Part shown: positions 52,044 to 62,889 of the stretch, in pieces
Layout: every line of letters starts with the position of its first letter
Position numbering within the stretch: position 1 is the stretch's first letter
NCBI RefSeq assembly: GCF_023343835.1
Contig: NC_064435.1
Location: 76,022,134-76,086,133 of the forward strand
From: Lagopus muta
Taxonomy: Eukaryota > Chordata > Aves > Galliformes > Phasianidae
Length of the DNA stretch: 64,000 nt
Reading direction: 5' to 3'
Made by a program: the position numbers and the translations under genes
The notes under the pieces: model-generated
The model's database searches: none
Seen by the model: the letters and a program-made list of their open reading frames with translations, nothing else
What the model was told of the DNA's origin: nothing

Positions 52044-53617
52044 ATTAATTCAGTATACTGTTGCAAACTTGACATGCAGCTCAAAGTGAGCTGTTTAGGT
52101 GCTAGCCTGCAGCTCCTTGGCCCCCTGACCTCCCTCCAAGAACAAAGCTCAGAGATGCATTATTGGAACTAGCAGGGGAAAGCGTTACAGGGATAAAGTG
52201 AATAACAGTAAAGAGAAATTTTTTGAGAAACTTAGTAGAAAGGAAAATATTAGGCAGAACTGTGTTCCTATGCCTGACTGAAGTGACTTTGTATGTAAGC
52301 TCTCTATCAGATTTTTAGTAAGAGAAGAGTGCCTCTGTAGGCACTTTATATCATCTTTTGTATATGAGGTAAAATTAGCTAATGCAGAGTCAACAAAATA
52401 TGTACAAACACAAACAATGAAAATGTTTTCAGATCCACTGTCTCAGATTTCAGTTAATTTTATGTGGGATCCTTTTATCAAAATTTGAGCTTCTGAGAAA
52501 TGACCAATATCCTTTTAAATATAGAAGGTACTTGTTTCTGAAAAAATACAACTATTTTCCATTATGATAATGAACAAGAATTATATTCTTAAAATGTTTT
52601 GAGGGGCTTTCTGTCAGAATTAATTTGAAGGTGCCACTTAATTTTTTTTTTCTGAAAAAAAAAAATCTGAAAAATACCTAATTTATATAAATCTAGATTA
52701 TGAAATTTAATAATCTAGAGAAAATTGTAAAAACATGTTATTTTGGACATGCAAATGCACTTAATTTTCCCTAAAAATTGTGTTAATACATATGGTATGC
52801 ATCCTGTATTGTTAATTTATTTGGTTCTTTTAATGCTTCATTTTTTAAAGAAAAACTTTTTAACTCTCAGTCATATCACAACTGATCCGGGTAAATTCTT
52901 CCTACCCTGTATTGGAAAGAAAAATGTGCATTGCATGAAAGGTGAGGCAGCAAACGTATTAGAAATGTAAAAGTCAACTAGATAACTGTATTAACACTTT
53001 AAAATATATGCAAATGTAGATAGTTCTTTGAAAGAAGAGAGCGCTAAAATATTTAATAAAATATTCAACACGAACAAAGTTGAATTTTATTTCTACTGCA
53101 TGTCTTGCTTTAATTTAGAAAGGCAGTATTAGTAAGAGAAGTCTAATCGTCCTAAAACCACAAAATAATATTAGAGTACAATCTAATTCCCCTTTCTTAT
53201 GTCTACCAAAATAAATCTTCAAGGTTCCTTAAATCCCCAGGCATGTATCTATTAAATCCAGCCTCTTGTTACCTGGTCACAAACGAAGATAAGTGTGGGT
53301 GTAGAGAAGTTTCACAAAAAAAAAAAAAAAAAAGAACAGTAATCTTATGCCATATAGTAATACACATTGCAAGGCAGATGGCATTTATTTATAATTAAAA
53401 TTTCAAAATCATTTATCTTTTTTTCTATGCTACATTCCCAATACAAAGTACTCTCCATGTTGTTCTTGCACAGCACATTTCAACTACTGATCCATTGCAA
53501 GATGCACCTGAAAATAAAGTTTTGCACGATACGCGTTTTTATATTGTTCAGAAAGACTGAACAGTTTTTTTGTGATTAACAAATTATGTGCATAAGTAGT
53601 GTTTTTATAAATACTAA

Positions 53618-53623
53618 TTTATT
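53618..53623 (-). promoter_or_regulatory. Alternative distal poly(A) signal AATAAA
   Basis: A second AATAAA on the minus strand, about 490 bases past the stop. The surroundings are very AT-rich, so a chance match is likely; a further match occurs at 53384-53389. Confidence 0.25.
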
Positions 53624-53829
53624 TAATAAAAATACAAAAATATAAATATACATATATAAAAATATCATGATGAATCAACACACAGACATTCTTTAACTCA
53701 ATAAATATGGCAGTAATATTAATATAATTTAAATATACTTTAGAGATTATATTACAGCATGGGTTCACAATGTCCCAGCTAATAGGAAAGGTAAAGCAAA
53801 GTAATTAAAACAAAAAAAAAATCCACCTC

Positions 53830-54106
53830 ATTATTAAAGGCACAAAAAGCCTTTTATTGTGTTTTCATTGTAAATGAAAACCTTTTTCTCAGAATTTTCT
53901 AGGCAGAAAGGGTGAATTATAGACTTTTTTATCTAAATCATTCATAACAACTTACACTGACTTACTGATTAAGCAAACCCTTACTAAGACAGCAACTATT
54001 TTTAGTAAAAAAAAAATAATAATCCCAAGTAAGAGAGAGTAGGCCACTTTATCTAGTAATATAGACATGAATTCCACTAACATTGACCAGGTCACAGATT
54101 ACTTCC
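53830..54106 (-). other. CDH9: Probable proximal 3' UTR of the cadherin gene
   Basis: The segment follows the TGA stop on the minus strand. It is AT-rich, has no coding potential, and leads to an AATAAA signal at 53853-53858. The cleavage site near 53830 is inferred, not seen. A second AATAAA further on (53618-53623) could give a longer form. Confidence 0.55.
53853..53858 (-). promoter_or_regulatory. Candidate poly(A) signal AATAAA for the cadherin mRNA
   Basis: A canonical AATAAA reads on the minus strand about 250 bases past the stop codon. A run of T on the same strand (the A run at 53811-53821) follows about 30 bases later, as expected for a downstream U-rich element. The arms AAAGGC/GCCTTT around a 7-base loop (53836-53854) overlap it and could fold. 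Confidence 0.5.
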
Positions 54107-54594
54107 TCAGTCTCTATCACTTTCCTCTCCACCATACATATCTGCTAATTTTTTAAACCGAGGTCCCCAGTCACTGAGGTAATCATAGTCTTGGTTGCCA
54201 TCTGTGGCGAGTGATTCCAGGCTGCTGAGTGAATTTGCTATGGAATCATTTCCTTCATAAGCATACGTTGCTAATGAATCATAAGGAGGGGCAGCTGGGT
54301 CTGAATCATTTTCCTTTAGCCTTCGATGAATAAAATCTTGAACATCAATGTTTTCCCAAAGTGGTGCAGTCCGTCTTATCTGAAATATAGTTTCTGGTAA
54401 GACATCTCTTCTCATCTTACTTTCCTCCCTTGCTTCTGGATTTCTCAATGTGCCAATGTCAAAAGCCTGGGTGTCTTCTTCCCCACCCCCTTCATCATTG
54501 TATGTCACAATGTTGTCTCGAACATCATCCTTCGAGATGATCAAGGGTTCTTTCTTCCTCTGTCTCTTGAGGGCTGCAAACAAGACAACTAACA
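54107..54594 (-). CDS. CDH9: Type II cadherin (probable CDH9), last coding exon: cytoplasmic tail
   Basis: This minus-strand terminal exon encodes 161 residues and a TGA stop at 54107-54109, after the acceptor TTTGTTTCTTTTCAG. It opens with the end of the membrane helix (LVVLFAAL) and the basic stop-transfer KRQRKK. The juxtamembrane p120-catenin region follows, with [18 protein letters not shown], then the C-terminal beta-catenin region with [14 protein letters not shown] and [20 protein letters not shown]. The tail therefore links surface adhesion to the actin cytoskeleton through catenins. The stretch [26 protein letters not shown] is what I recall for cadherin-9; CDH6 and CDH10 differ there. 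The apparent initiator in this frame is a GTG codon formed across the splice acceptor, not a start. CDH6 or CDH10 remain the alternatives. The cadherin call is close to certain; the subtype is likely. Confidence 0.95.
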
Positions 54595-57400
54595 CTGAAA
54601 AGAAACAAAAGACGAAGGAAGAAATGTAGAGTTAGAAATGAAATATATGAGAAAATATTTTCATTACCTGTTGTACTTGAAATGTCAAAAGATTTTTAGT
54701 AGGGAAATAGGTACAAAAGCTGAAGTTGAGGTTAATAAGTAAAAATATTGTGCAGCAGCCAAATGTATATGTTCTTTTAAACCTATGGGAGCAATGGTTA
54801 AAATATTATGTATTCCATATAGATATACAAGTTACTATTAAGATAATGTTTAAAACTGGAGAATGTATTAAAATAGATCATCCTATAGGCATTTGACTTC
54901 AGCTTTACTTTTGTGAAGTACTGCCTTCCTGGCAGTTACTAAGGGCAATGTTATAAAAAAAAAAGTAGTTGAATCTCCCAAAAAAAACCAATTCACTCTC
55001 TTGAAAGCTAGTGATTTAGGTATTCCTAAGCGCATGATTCACTACTGAAAGCAGGATCTGCAAGCTCTCCTGAAATTAAGAACCTAAGAATCTTCAGCTA
55101 TCAATATTATTGACAAAACTGTTTTTTTTTTTTCTTCAGTGACTGCAGGAATTGAAATCTGATCTCTGCTACTGTTTCATCCAAAGCATGATTCTGGTAG
55201 TTTAAGAAATACTGGTTGAATAAGACTTTGTTTTGGAGAGGTAAGAATTGGCACTAAGCTGAGCCTCTACAGAGGTAGATGAAAAACTAAAGTCAAGCTT
55301 TGTAAATACATTCTGCTGGTTAAATGCTATTGATTTCAGTAGGAATTCAATACTTAAATGCATTTAAAAATCTGACCCTTGCTCCAGTGTCTGAAGTAAA
55401 TAGGAAAGGCCAACAAAATCATCTGTCAGTGAGGCGTAACAGCGGATGCCAAGCCACACTAAAGGCATTAGAGCAGTATATTAAACCTTGGGAGCAAAGT
55501 TTTTTACTCTAAATGACTTGAGTGATGGTGAATAAAAAGAATGGACATACTGAGGCCTGAGGGGGGAACAAAGATCCTCTGCATGTCATAGTACAGTGCT
55601 GCAAATGTAAAGGGTCTTCTGTTTGTGATTTTGTGAGTGTACAGGAAGAATCTTTTTCAAATTTTTTTCTAGTACTAGACAAGGAGTAGTCTATTCATAA
55701 ATTTAGTAACTTCATATAAAAGAGGGCAGCTGTAAGGGCAGAACACTAAAAAATTATTATGAAAAAGTACAGCTGGGTACTTAAAGCTTCTCCTGTGACA
55801 GGCACAGTCACGCCACTCTACTGTCTGAACATACTTCTTGGTGAATAGTATTTAAATAAAGTTACAAGAACTACATCAGCTGTAAGCTAAGAATTTTGTT
55901 TAGCTGAATTCCAGCCTTATTCTACTTTGGCTTCAGCTATGTCTGTAGTGTTAAGCAAAGCAGGATCTCTGACCCTTGGCCCACAAGATTCAATCTGGTC
56001 ACGCTTGTTTTGCACAGTGCAGGTCCCTGAGGCTGTTCTGTCTCATGTGGTGTTGCTATGGTTCTAAGGAGCAATGATGATCTTGATTTTTATTTTTAGT
56101 TCAATGTTTCTGTACTAACACACTGCAGCCTACTAGAGTGGTGTATTCATAGTGAGAGAATATGTGTTTTGTGGTATATATTTCATGTTCTGTGTTATCA
56201 CATGAGAGAGGGCTTTGAAGATACAGACACCATCGACATGGTGTTAAGAACTGTGCAATCTGGAGAGCCAGATCTGATTAGAGCTTGCATCAAGATTGAT
56301 AGCTGGGAGGTGTGCCCTGCAAGTTCTGCTGCTCAGGCTGCGCTTGGACAATGTCCTGAGGAAGTAAATTTGGATCAGGCTGAAAACAGGAATGCAGTGA
56401 TGCTCAAACCTGAACATTAGGAATAACTGTATTATCAGAGCTCAAGCAGTCTCCCTTCCCAGATACAGTTCCCAAATACGTAGTTCTGTCTCCTAACAGC
56501 TTCTGTGGTCATCCGAACATTTACTGGAGGTAGCCCAAATCCACTTGATCTTGCTAGCAATCCAAATACTAAAAAAATTATATAACCTTACACCTGTTAA
56601 CTTCTCACTCCCCTCTTGGCAATCTGCACTGGCTGAGATGGATGGGAAGCAGATGAGATCTAACATAGAGATTGACTGGAAAGTGGAGACAATGGACCTC
56701 TTAAGGAGGCATTTTTGGCCAGCTAAACCAACAGGCTACAATTTCTGTGCTCTTAACAACATGTTATGAGCTACCATTTATTCTAATTCCTTCAGATATT
56801 CCCTATTTTTTCAAATGCTGCTGCTGTCCAGCTACCCATCTAACTTTTGTGCTCAAACTTTATTTAATCAGCTGTACTCACTACCACTTGCAAGCAATTG
56901 AACATTTCTCTTCTATGCTTTTGAGCTAAATATTTCCTGAGTATAAAAATTACAAATCATTCATGATTAAATAGCTGGTATAATTGATATTTTTCTAATC
57001 ATGGAGAAGCATATCACTCATCTTCAGGAAGATGATTTTCAGAGTCCTGGATTAAAATTACAATCTGTTTATAACGTAAAATATTGCTCTGATGTGCACA
57101 GTATCTGCAACTGAACTTAGATTTTTAAATTTCTTTTCCCAAATAATACCAATAGTCTCATTGTTTCATTTTTATTCATTCTTACAAATTATAATGATGA
57201 ATAACAGCCCACATTTGTTCCTTTTCCCCTCCAATCTCCTCTTCCATCTTAGAAAAGATTTCTTACAAAGGATAAAAGATTGCATTAGATATGAAATATT
57301 GCTCTGCAGTGTCATATGAATAAGGAGTTGAAGAATATCAGGGGTCTAGAAGCAATCGGTCCTTGTGTTGTCAATCATATGTCACCCCACAGGTACATAC
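54595..57400 (-). other. CDH9: Cadherin last intron
   Basis: The intron is bounded by a GTATGT donor (57395-57400) and a CAG acceptor (54595-54597), and interrupts the codon after its first base. It is 2806 bp. It is mostly AT-rich; 55900-56760 is a little richer in G and C and holds short open stretches with no recognised similarity. No repeat family was recognised in it. Confidence 0.85.
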
Positions 57401-57652
57401 CCAGCAGGATGATGATGCAGAGGAGAATGGCAATCAGTGCCCCTGTGCTGAGGCCAGCAGGAAGGAGCAGGGCCTCTGTGTTGCAGGACTGCATGTTCCC
57501 TTGGCTGTCACAGGCACAGACTTGGATGGTTAGGGTGCCAGTGCTGCTCTGAACTGGGTAGTCATTGTCAAATATTATGATTGGAAGGTGATAGGTACTT
57601 GTCTTACTTCGGCTGTATCCATTTCTTCTAGTTATAATTCCTGCTGTGTTGT
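57401..57652 (-). CDS. CDH9: Type II cadherin (probable CDH9), EC5 end and transmembrane exon
   Basis: This minus-strand exon is 252 bp: two bases, 83 codons, then one base. The acceptor is TTTTTCATTGTAG and the donor GTATGT. It encodes the rest of EC5, including [19 protein letters not shown], then the cysteine-bearing [12 protein letters not shown] segment typical of the membrane-proximal repeat of type II cadherins. A short stalk and the first part of the membrane helix ([14 protein letters not shown]) follow. The helix is completed by the next exon after a split GTG Val codon. The intron before it is only 97 bp (57653-57749) and the one after is 2806 bp. The 252 bp length and phase agree with the type II family exon plan as I recall it. 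There is no stop, frameshift or lost cysteine, so the gene looks functional. The plus-strand reading across it is a shadow. Confidence 0.95.
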
Positions 57653-57749
57653 CTACAATGAAAAAGCAGAATAAATGTTTGTTACAGGATGAACACAGGA
57701 TGGTATTGGGGCAGGGGTAATAGGGAAGCTGGCGCTGATCAGCAGTTAC
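57653..57749 (-). other. CDH9: 97-bp cadherin mini-intron
   Basis: The intron has a GTAACT donor and a TTTTTCATTGTAG acceptor on the minus strand, phase 1. Its 97 bp length leaves little room beyond donor, branch point and acceptor. Confidence 0.85.
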
Positions 57750-57867
57750 CTTTGTTGTCTATAATGGAGAAGTTTGGATGAACAGCAAATTCTGGCACCA
57801 ACTCAAAGAAAAATTTGTGTCCTCGAGGAGGTTCATCTTTGTCAACTGCACTCACAGTCTGTATCAG
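57750..57867 (-). CDS. CDH9: Type II cadherin (probable CDH9), internal exon in membrane-proximal ectodomain
   Basis: This minus-strand coding exon is 118 bp and encodes 39 codons plus one base. The reading begins [16 protein letters not shown] and ends with FSIIDNK. An acceptor (pyrimidine-rich tract ending TATAG) lies just above 57867 and a GTAACT donor just below 57750. The peptide carries the calcium-binding motif [10 protein letters not shown] that marks the linker before the last extracellular cadherin repeat, so it begins EC5. The split codon G/AC joins in frame to the exon at 57652 and gives Asp. From memory, 118 bp is the usual size of this exon in type II cadherins. The protein acts in homophilic calcium-dependent adhesion at the cell surface. 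No preceding exon was seen between 57868 and 64000, so the upstream intron is longer than 6 kb. The subtype assignment rests on the cytoplasmic tail exon. Confidence 0.93.
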
Positions 57868-60800
57868 CTATAAAGAAAACAGTATTTCATGCTTTTTTCT
57901 TTCTTAAGAGATTGTGCTAGTTTTAAATGAACTCTCTGATACTCATGTCCAGTGAAAATCTGATGAATCTCTGTAAGTAGGCACAAACTGATGTCCTAAG
58001 CCAAATGTTCCCCACATAAACACAGGAGAGGTTCCAGTAAACAAGTTGTTGCTTTGTTGTTTAAACATATAACAGAGAATGAAAAAAGGACAAGTCTTCA
58101 CTGTGAGACTGCCATTTGCTTTGATTTGTACTCAGTATCTTGCAGTGGTACAGAAACAATTGCCCTTCTAAATAAGACATAAACCTCCTGTGGCCTCATA
58201 TAGCAACGACACAGAGCAGTGTGTAAACCAATTGTTAAGTGGGTCTAATTCCCAGTCTACCTCATCTGCGCCTGGTGATAAATTGTAGTACTGCACTGGC
58301 AGGATGCTCAGCTCTCCTGAGGTAATAAAGGGAGATACTTTACTCTTTCCTAAATTGAAATCTCTGGCTGTGAAGTTTTACAGCTGTAAACAAGGGCACT
58401 CAAGCCTTCTGGGGGCAGTGGAAACAGCCCCAGCACAGCATCAGAGCAGAAAAGATTGAAAAAGAAGAGCCTCAACAGTGATTCCATGTTGCACAGGTTT
58501 TCCTGTTGCATAAAAATAAGTGCAATTATGTGAACCTGATTATATATAGACACATTTGTCTTTTTTTTTTTTTTTTTTTTCTCTACCTTGCTGCTACTGG
58601 AGGCTAAGGAATACAGCTGCAGAACTGCAGAAGTAGAAGCTACCTGAGAATATCCATGAGCAGAGCTATGACTTGCAGCAGTTAGTACTGTGTGTGAGCT
58701 GTGTAAGGAGTAGTAATGCAACAAACTGTTCAAGTGATTGCTATGCCCCTTGAACTCTCCAGTGGATACCGTGGATACAGCTGGAGAATGGCCCATACTC
58801 CACCTTGAATTTCAAGGGTATGTTTGAGTTCAGAAGATGTCATCTGAAGATGACAAAGCTCATTGGTGTGAGAATGAGAGTAAGCTTCTTCCAAGGATGC
58901 TACAACTCAGTACAGCTGTGTTTCTGTAGCACCTAAACTTAGAGGCAGAAGGAGCTCAGCAGTCTGACTTGATTCTTTTAAAGCTGTGAGGGAGCCAATG
59001 CCTGATTTGAGGTTTTCAAGAGTTTCCAGTGCATAGGGTGTCCTGAAATTCCGCAAACATCAAAGCCATTTGTTATCAAAGGCTTACTTCATGCCTTGCT
59101 TTTCTGATATTTCCAGGAAGAGTACAGCATGAGCCCTTCAAGAAATACAGTAATTGACAAGAAACACTGATATGATTTTTAAGCTTTGTGGAAATAAAAT
59201 AAGGAGCAGCTTTTTTCTCTTGCAGACTGCTACAGACATCACCTTGAGTGAGAGTTGAGCATAATGAAATTTGGATGAGTATTAGCATTTCTCAGGATGA
59301 AACTCTATTGGATGAACACAATTACAGGGCTGTAATATTCAGAAACTAGAAATCTCTACACAATGAGCATTCACCTATTTTTCTGGTAAACCTTGGGATA
59401 CTTTAATTACATGTAATTACAGTCAACTGTTACATAACAATTAAAAAAAAAAAAAAAAAAAGCAAAAACAATAGAGAAGGTCCTAGGACCTTCTTCTAAA
59501 ATAATTAAAAGAGATTTTTTTATTTATTACTATTTTATTTCTATGTTCCTAGGTATCCTGTCATCAGAAATGGACTCGAAAGGGAACGTGCAAATATCAG
59601 CAATGTACAAGAGGAAAAGAATATGCTGAAGGTAGGATTATGCAGTTTATTTAAGCATGAATAAAATAATGGCTATATACTGAGGTCTCTTCACTTCTAG
59701 AGCATTTGATGATCATTCATCACCTCACTTTGGGTGTTTTAGTTAGTTAGTTTGGTTTTTAATCAATTTCTCAAGATTAAGCAAACTTCAGTTTAGGACA
59801 TAGTATTCTGCCTATGTCTCTGATTCTGTCCCCTGTTTCCAATTTACAGTCTATTCCTCTTCTTCCTGTTACTATATGCTTCTGAGAGTGGCCACAGAGA
59901 GAGTAAGATGAAGACATTGCTTTGCTTTAAGTGAAAGTGGAATATTATTATAACAAAACACACTTTTGATAGATGTAGAATATCAAAATGAAAATATTTC
60001 TTCCCTCAAATTTTTATAAGTTTGAAAACACACACACAAAAGTGCTAGAGTTGAGTTAGAATTAAAATATGTGGTAATATTTGTGCAATTACTTGATGAA
60101 AAACTCAAGGATAAAAAAAATCCTCATGTAATAGCTGCCAGAAATTACTGTTGAGAATCTTGGAGTTTTTTGAGATGTAATCAGTGGGATGTTTATAGGA
60201 TCTGGATTTTATTCCCTTCATGTGCAAATGACATGGGGGAGGACAATTATGCCAGGCATAGCAAAACCTAATTACATTGAAAACTTATTGTTGAGGATAA
60301 GGCTGAAGGAGAAAACAATAATAACAACAGCAGAAAAAATCTTTTCATCTGCTCAAACTATTGGCTGCATAAATTGTGAACCAGCTGTTTTTTCATCACG
60401 AAAGATTTGAGAACAGAACAATGAAAAAGGATGAATGCAGGTGATTTTTTTTTTTTTTTTAAAAAAAAGGTAAAAGGAAATTAGAAATGTTATCTAATTA
60501 AGTTTTTGTTTGTTTATTTGTTTGCAATACAACTGTAAATAAAATAGATGGATGTTAGTGAAAATCACTGCAGAAATGAAAAATATGAGCCTATTTTTAT
60601 TGTGCATTAAATCAGTTATTTAAAAAAAGAAATAGTACTGATTTGTTTATATTTTGCAATTTTACGATGAAAATATATTCTTCTTCCATTTTAGGGCAAT
60701 TGTTGAGTTATGATCACTTTTCTGCAAGACCTCAGAGAAAGATCTTCAACATTGTAGGATTTATGAGGGAAGCCCTACTTCAGGAAATTTCCTTTTACTC

Positions 60801-62889
60801 AAATGAGTAAAGCTTATCAGTGTTAGAGGAGAAAAGAAGCATTCTCATTTTGTCTTTTCTTCCATTGTTTCCAGGAGAAAGAGCCTAATTTGGAAATACA
60901 GCATTATTGCCACTATTTTAATGTCAGTGCTGTGTGCACTTCTCTGCGCTTAAAGAAATAAACATTTTTGTGTTACCTTTGAGGGTATTAAAAATACAAA
61001 CTTAGACACTAATAAATAATTTCTCTTTTATATTTGGGACAAAATGGTTCTACTAACTTGACAATGTAAGATGAGTTGTGAATGATGAAATATTCTCACT
61101 GGGAGAATATATTGGGGAATTCTTTTCATGATGAGACCAGAGAATCTTTCTAAAATATTTGGGCCCATTTCCCACTGGAATCTATTTTTTAAATATGACA
61201 ATGGTTTGGTTAGAATATTGCTTTCATTTTTTTTTATTCTTTTCTCCAGAATACTGTTTTTCAAAGATCATGACTCACACGAAATTCAAAACTGTGACTA
61301 GTTTTTCTTCTGGCTATTTTATAGCCATTTGCATTAAGCTCTGGAAAAAGAGAAAAAAATGATCAGGAATGAATAGACTACCTCATAACAGATTCCACAG
61401 ATGTAGTACAACCACAGACACTGACTGCTCTATAGTTTGATTCATGCTCCTTCAAATACAGGAAGAATATAAAAGCTAGGTGGGAGCATTCTGAAATAGT
61501 AAGAGTCCCTAATCACTTCAGAGATGTTCCTGAGGCTGCATCTGTAGACACGGAGTTGAACAAGCAAGAGTGCTGGGTTATGGACTCACTCTTAGGACTG
61601 TCTTCAAAAGGAAAAGAAGAAACATTAAAGCAAATGTTAGGCTAAAAGTACATCTTCACCTATACAGATATTTTAATAAATAGCACCAGCTAGCCACCTT
61701 TTAGGTGAAGCTTTCAGCCTGAACTGGTTTGATACTTCGTCCATACAAAGCACAGTTGCAGCTTGGCTCCAGAGCCTATACTTCAACAATGCAACACAAT
61801 GCTTCAGGCATTATTAAAAAGTTAAATGAAGAAAGAACAAGATGAGGTGAACAGATGAATTCACATTAAAAATTTCTACCCAGAAAACAAAATTTGAGAT
61901 AATTTGAGTGTCTACTGAATAATCTGCTGCTAATTATTTTTTTCGAACAGAAGCATACTGGTGATGACTGTCATGTTTGAAAATACGTATAAAATGTTTT
62001 AATTTTTTTTTCAAATTTTTTTTCTGTTAAAATTCACTTTAAACAAGACAGTGAAAAATAATGTCACTTGCAGAGGAGTTTAAAGATGCTCTGCTGTTTT
62101 AACCAGCACCTTTGTGAATTTTTAACAATCCATTTGCCGTATAGCATGAAATTTGTATCTCCAGTGACTGAGAAACAAGACCTCTGATGAATGACATTAT
62201 TAGGAGAGAGACTTCACAGCAGGATCTGCTGAATTTTCTTTTATTTCTTTTGTGGGATTACAGACTGACAGAGGAATAGGCCTTGAATCCGGTTGAAATG
62301 TTTGGGCTTATGTTCTTGTTACATTACATTCTTAGATAAACCTGGATATTGTACAACACTGAGAAATTTTTCAAATGCAATTTTTCTACTTTGGTGTGCT
62401 TCTGAAATAAGTTTTTAAAACATCACTAGACACTTGAGAAAGGGACATTTTGTTCATTGTTTTTGTCTGACACTTTTTTTCTGAAGTGACTTAGGAGAGA
62501 ACAGAATAAATCCTGCATCTTGGAGCACTGGTTTTGTCATTTCTTGAAACATATTAAACTTCTTTTGTGTAGCAAATAATTCTGTGGTGTTTGATCTCAA
62601 CAATGTATCTGCAATAAGCTATGAAAAATACATAAGAGTCTGTTTTTGAGAGATCAGAATGTAACAGTTTACACATACTGTAGTGAAATGATGGAAAAGC
62701 AAATCTGTGTCTCTCCTGTCCTTTCTCTTTCTTGTCCCTTTTTCTGCCTATGTGATCTGGTAGGAACAATCGAACTAACCTTGAATACACTGCTAATGCA
62801 GCACAGTGGGAAGTGATTGGGTTCAAGATCTTGTGGAAGATTAGAAAGCAGCTACATTTCTCCAGGACTAAAGTAACATTGTTCACAGA
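57868..62889 (-). other. CDH9: Upstream cadherin intron (partial)
   Basis: Starting from the acceptor above 57867, no further cadherin coding sequence appears in any minus-strand frame. The stretch holds a T run at 58559-58580, an A run at 59443-59461, and a plus-strand exon candidate at 59553-59631. The intron continues through the CR1 at the right edge. Confidence 0.7.
59553..59631 (+). other. Splice-bounded exon candidate, antisense in the cadherin intron
   Basis: A 79-base stretch lies on the plus strand between a strong acceptor (a T-rich tract, then TTCCTAG at 59546-59552) and a donor, G/GTAGGAT. One frame is open throughout. It reads a charged, helix-prone peptide of 26 residues rich in Glu, Arg and Asn, starting YPVIRNGLE and ending EEKNMLK. 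No family is recognised. It could be a lncRNA or coding exon transcribed opposite to the cadherin, a remnant of a processed copy, or chance. No partner exon was identified. Confidence 0.25.

Larger units (their letters stand above)
49261..53617. other. Intergenic, 3' of the cadherin gene
   Basis: AT-rich with the AAAT array, G14 run and T runs listed separately. It could include a longer cadherin 3' UTR at its right end. Confidence 0.5.

Noticed and set aside
57316..57552. Plus-strand open reading over the cadherin transmembrane exon
   Set aside because: It is a shadow of the minus-strand exon, which has proper splice sites and clear family identity.
58350..58796. 148-codon minus-strand open reading in the cadherin intron
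   Set aside because: It runs through a T homopolymer (poly-Lys in translation) and shows no cadherin or other family similarity.
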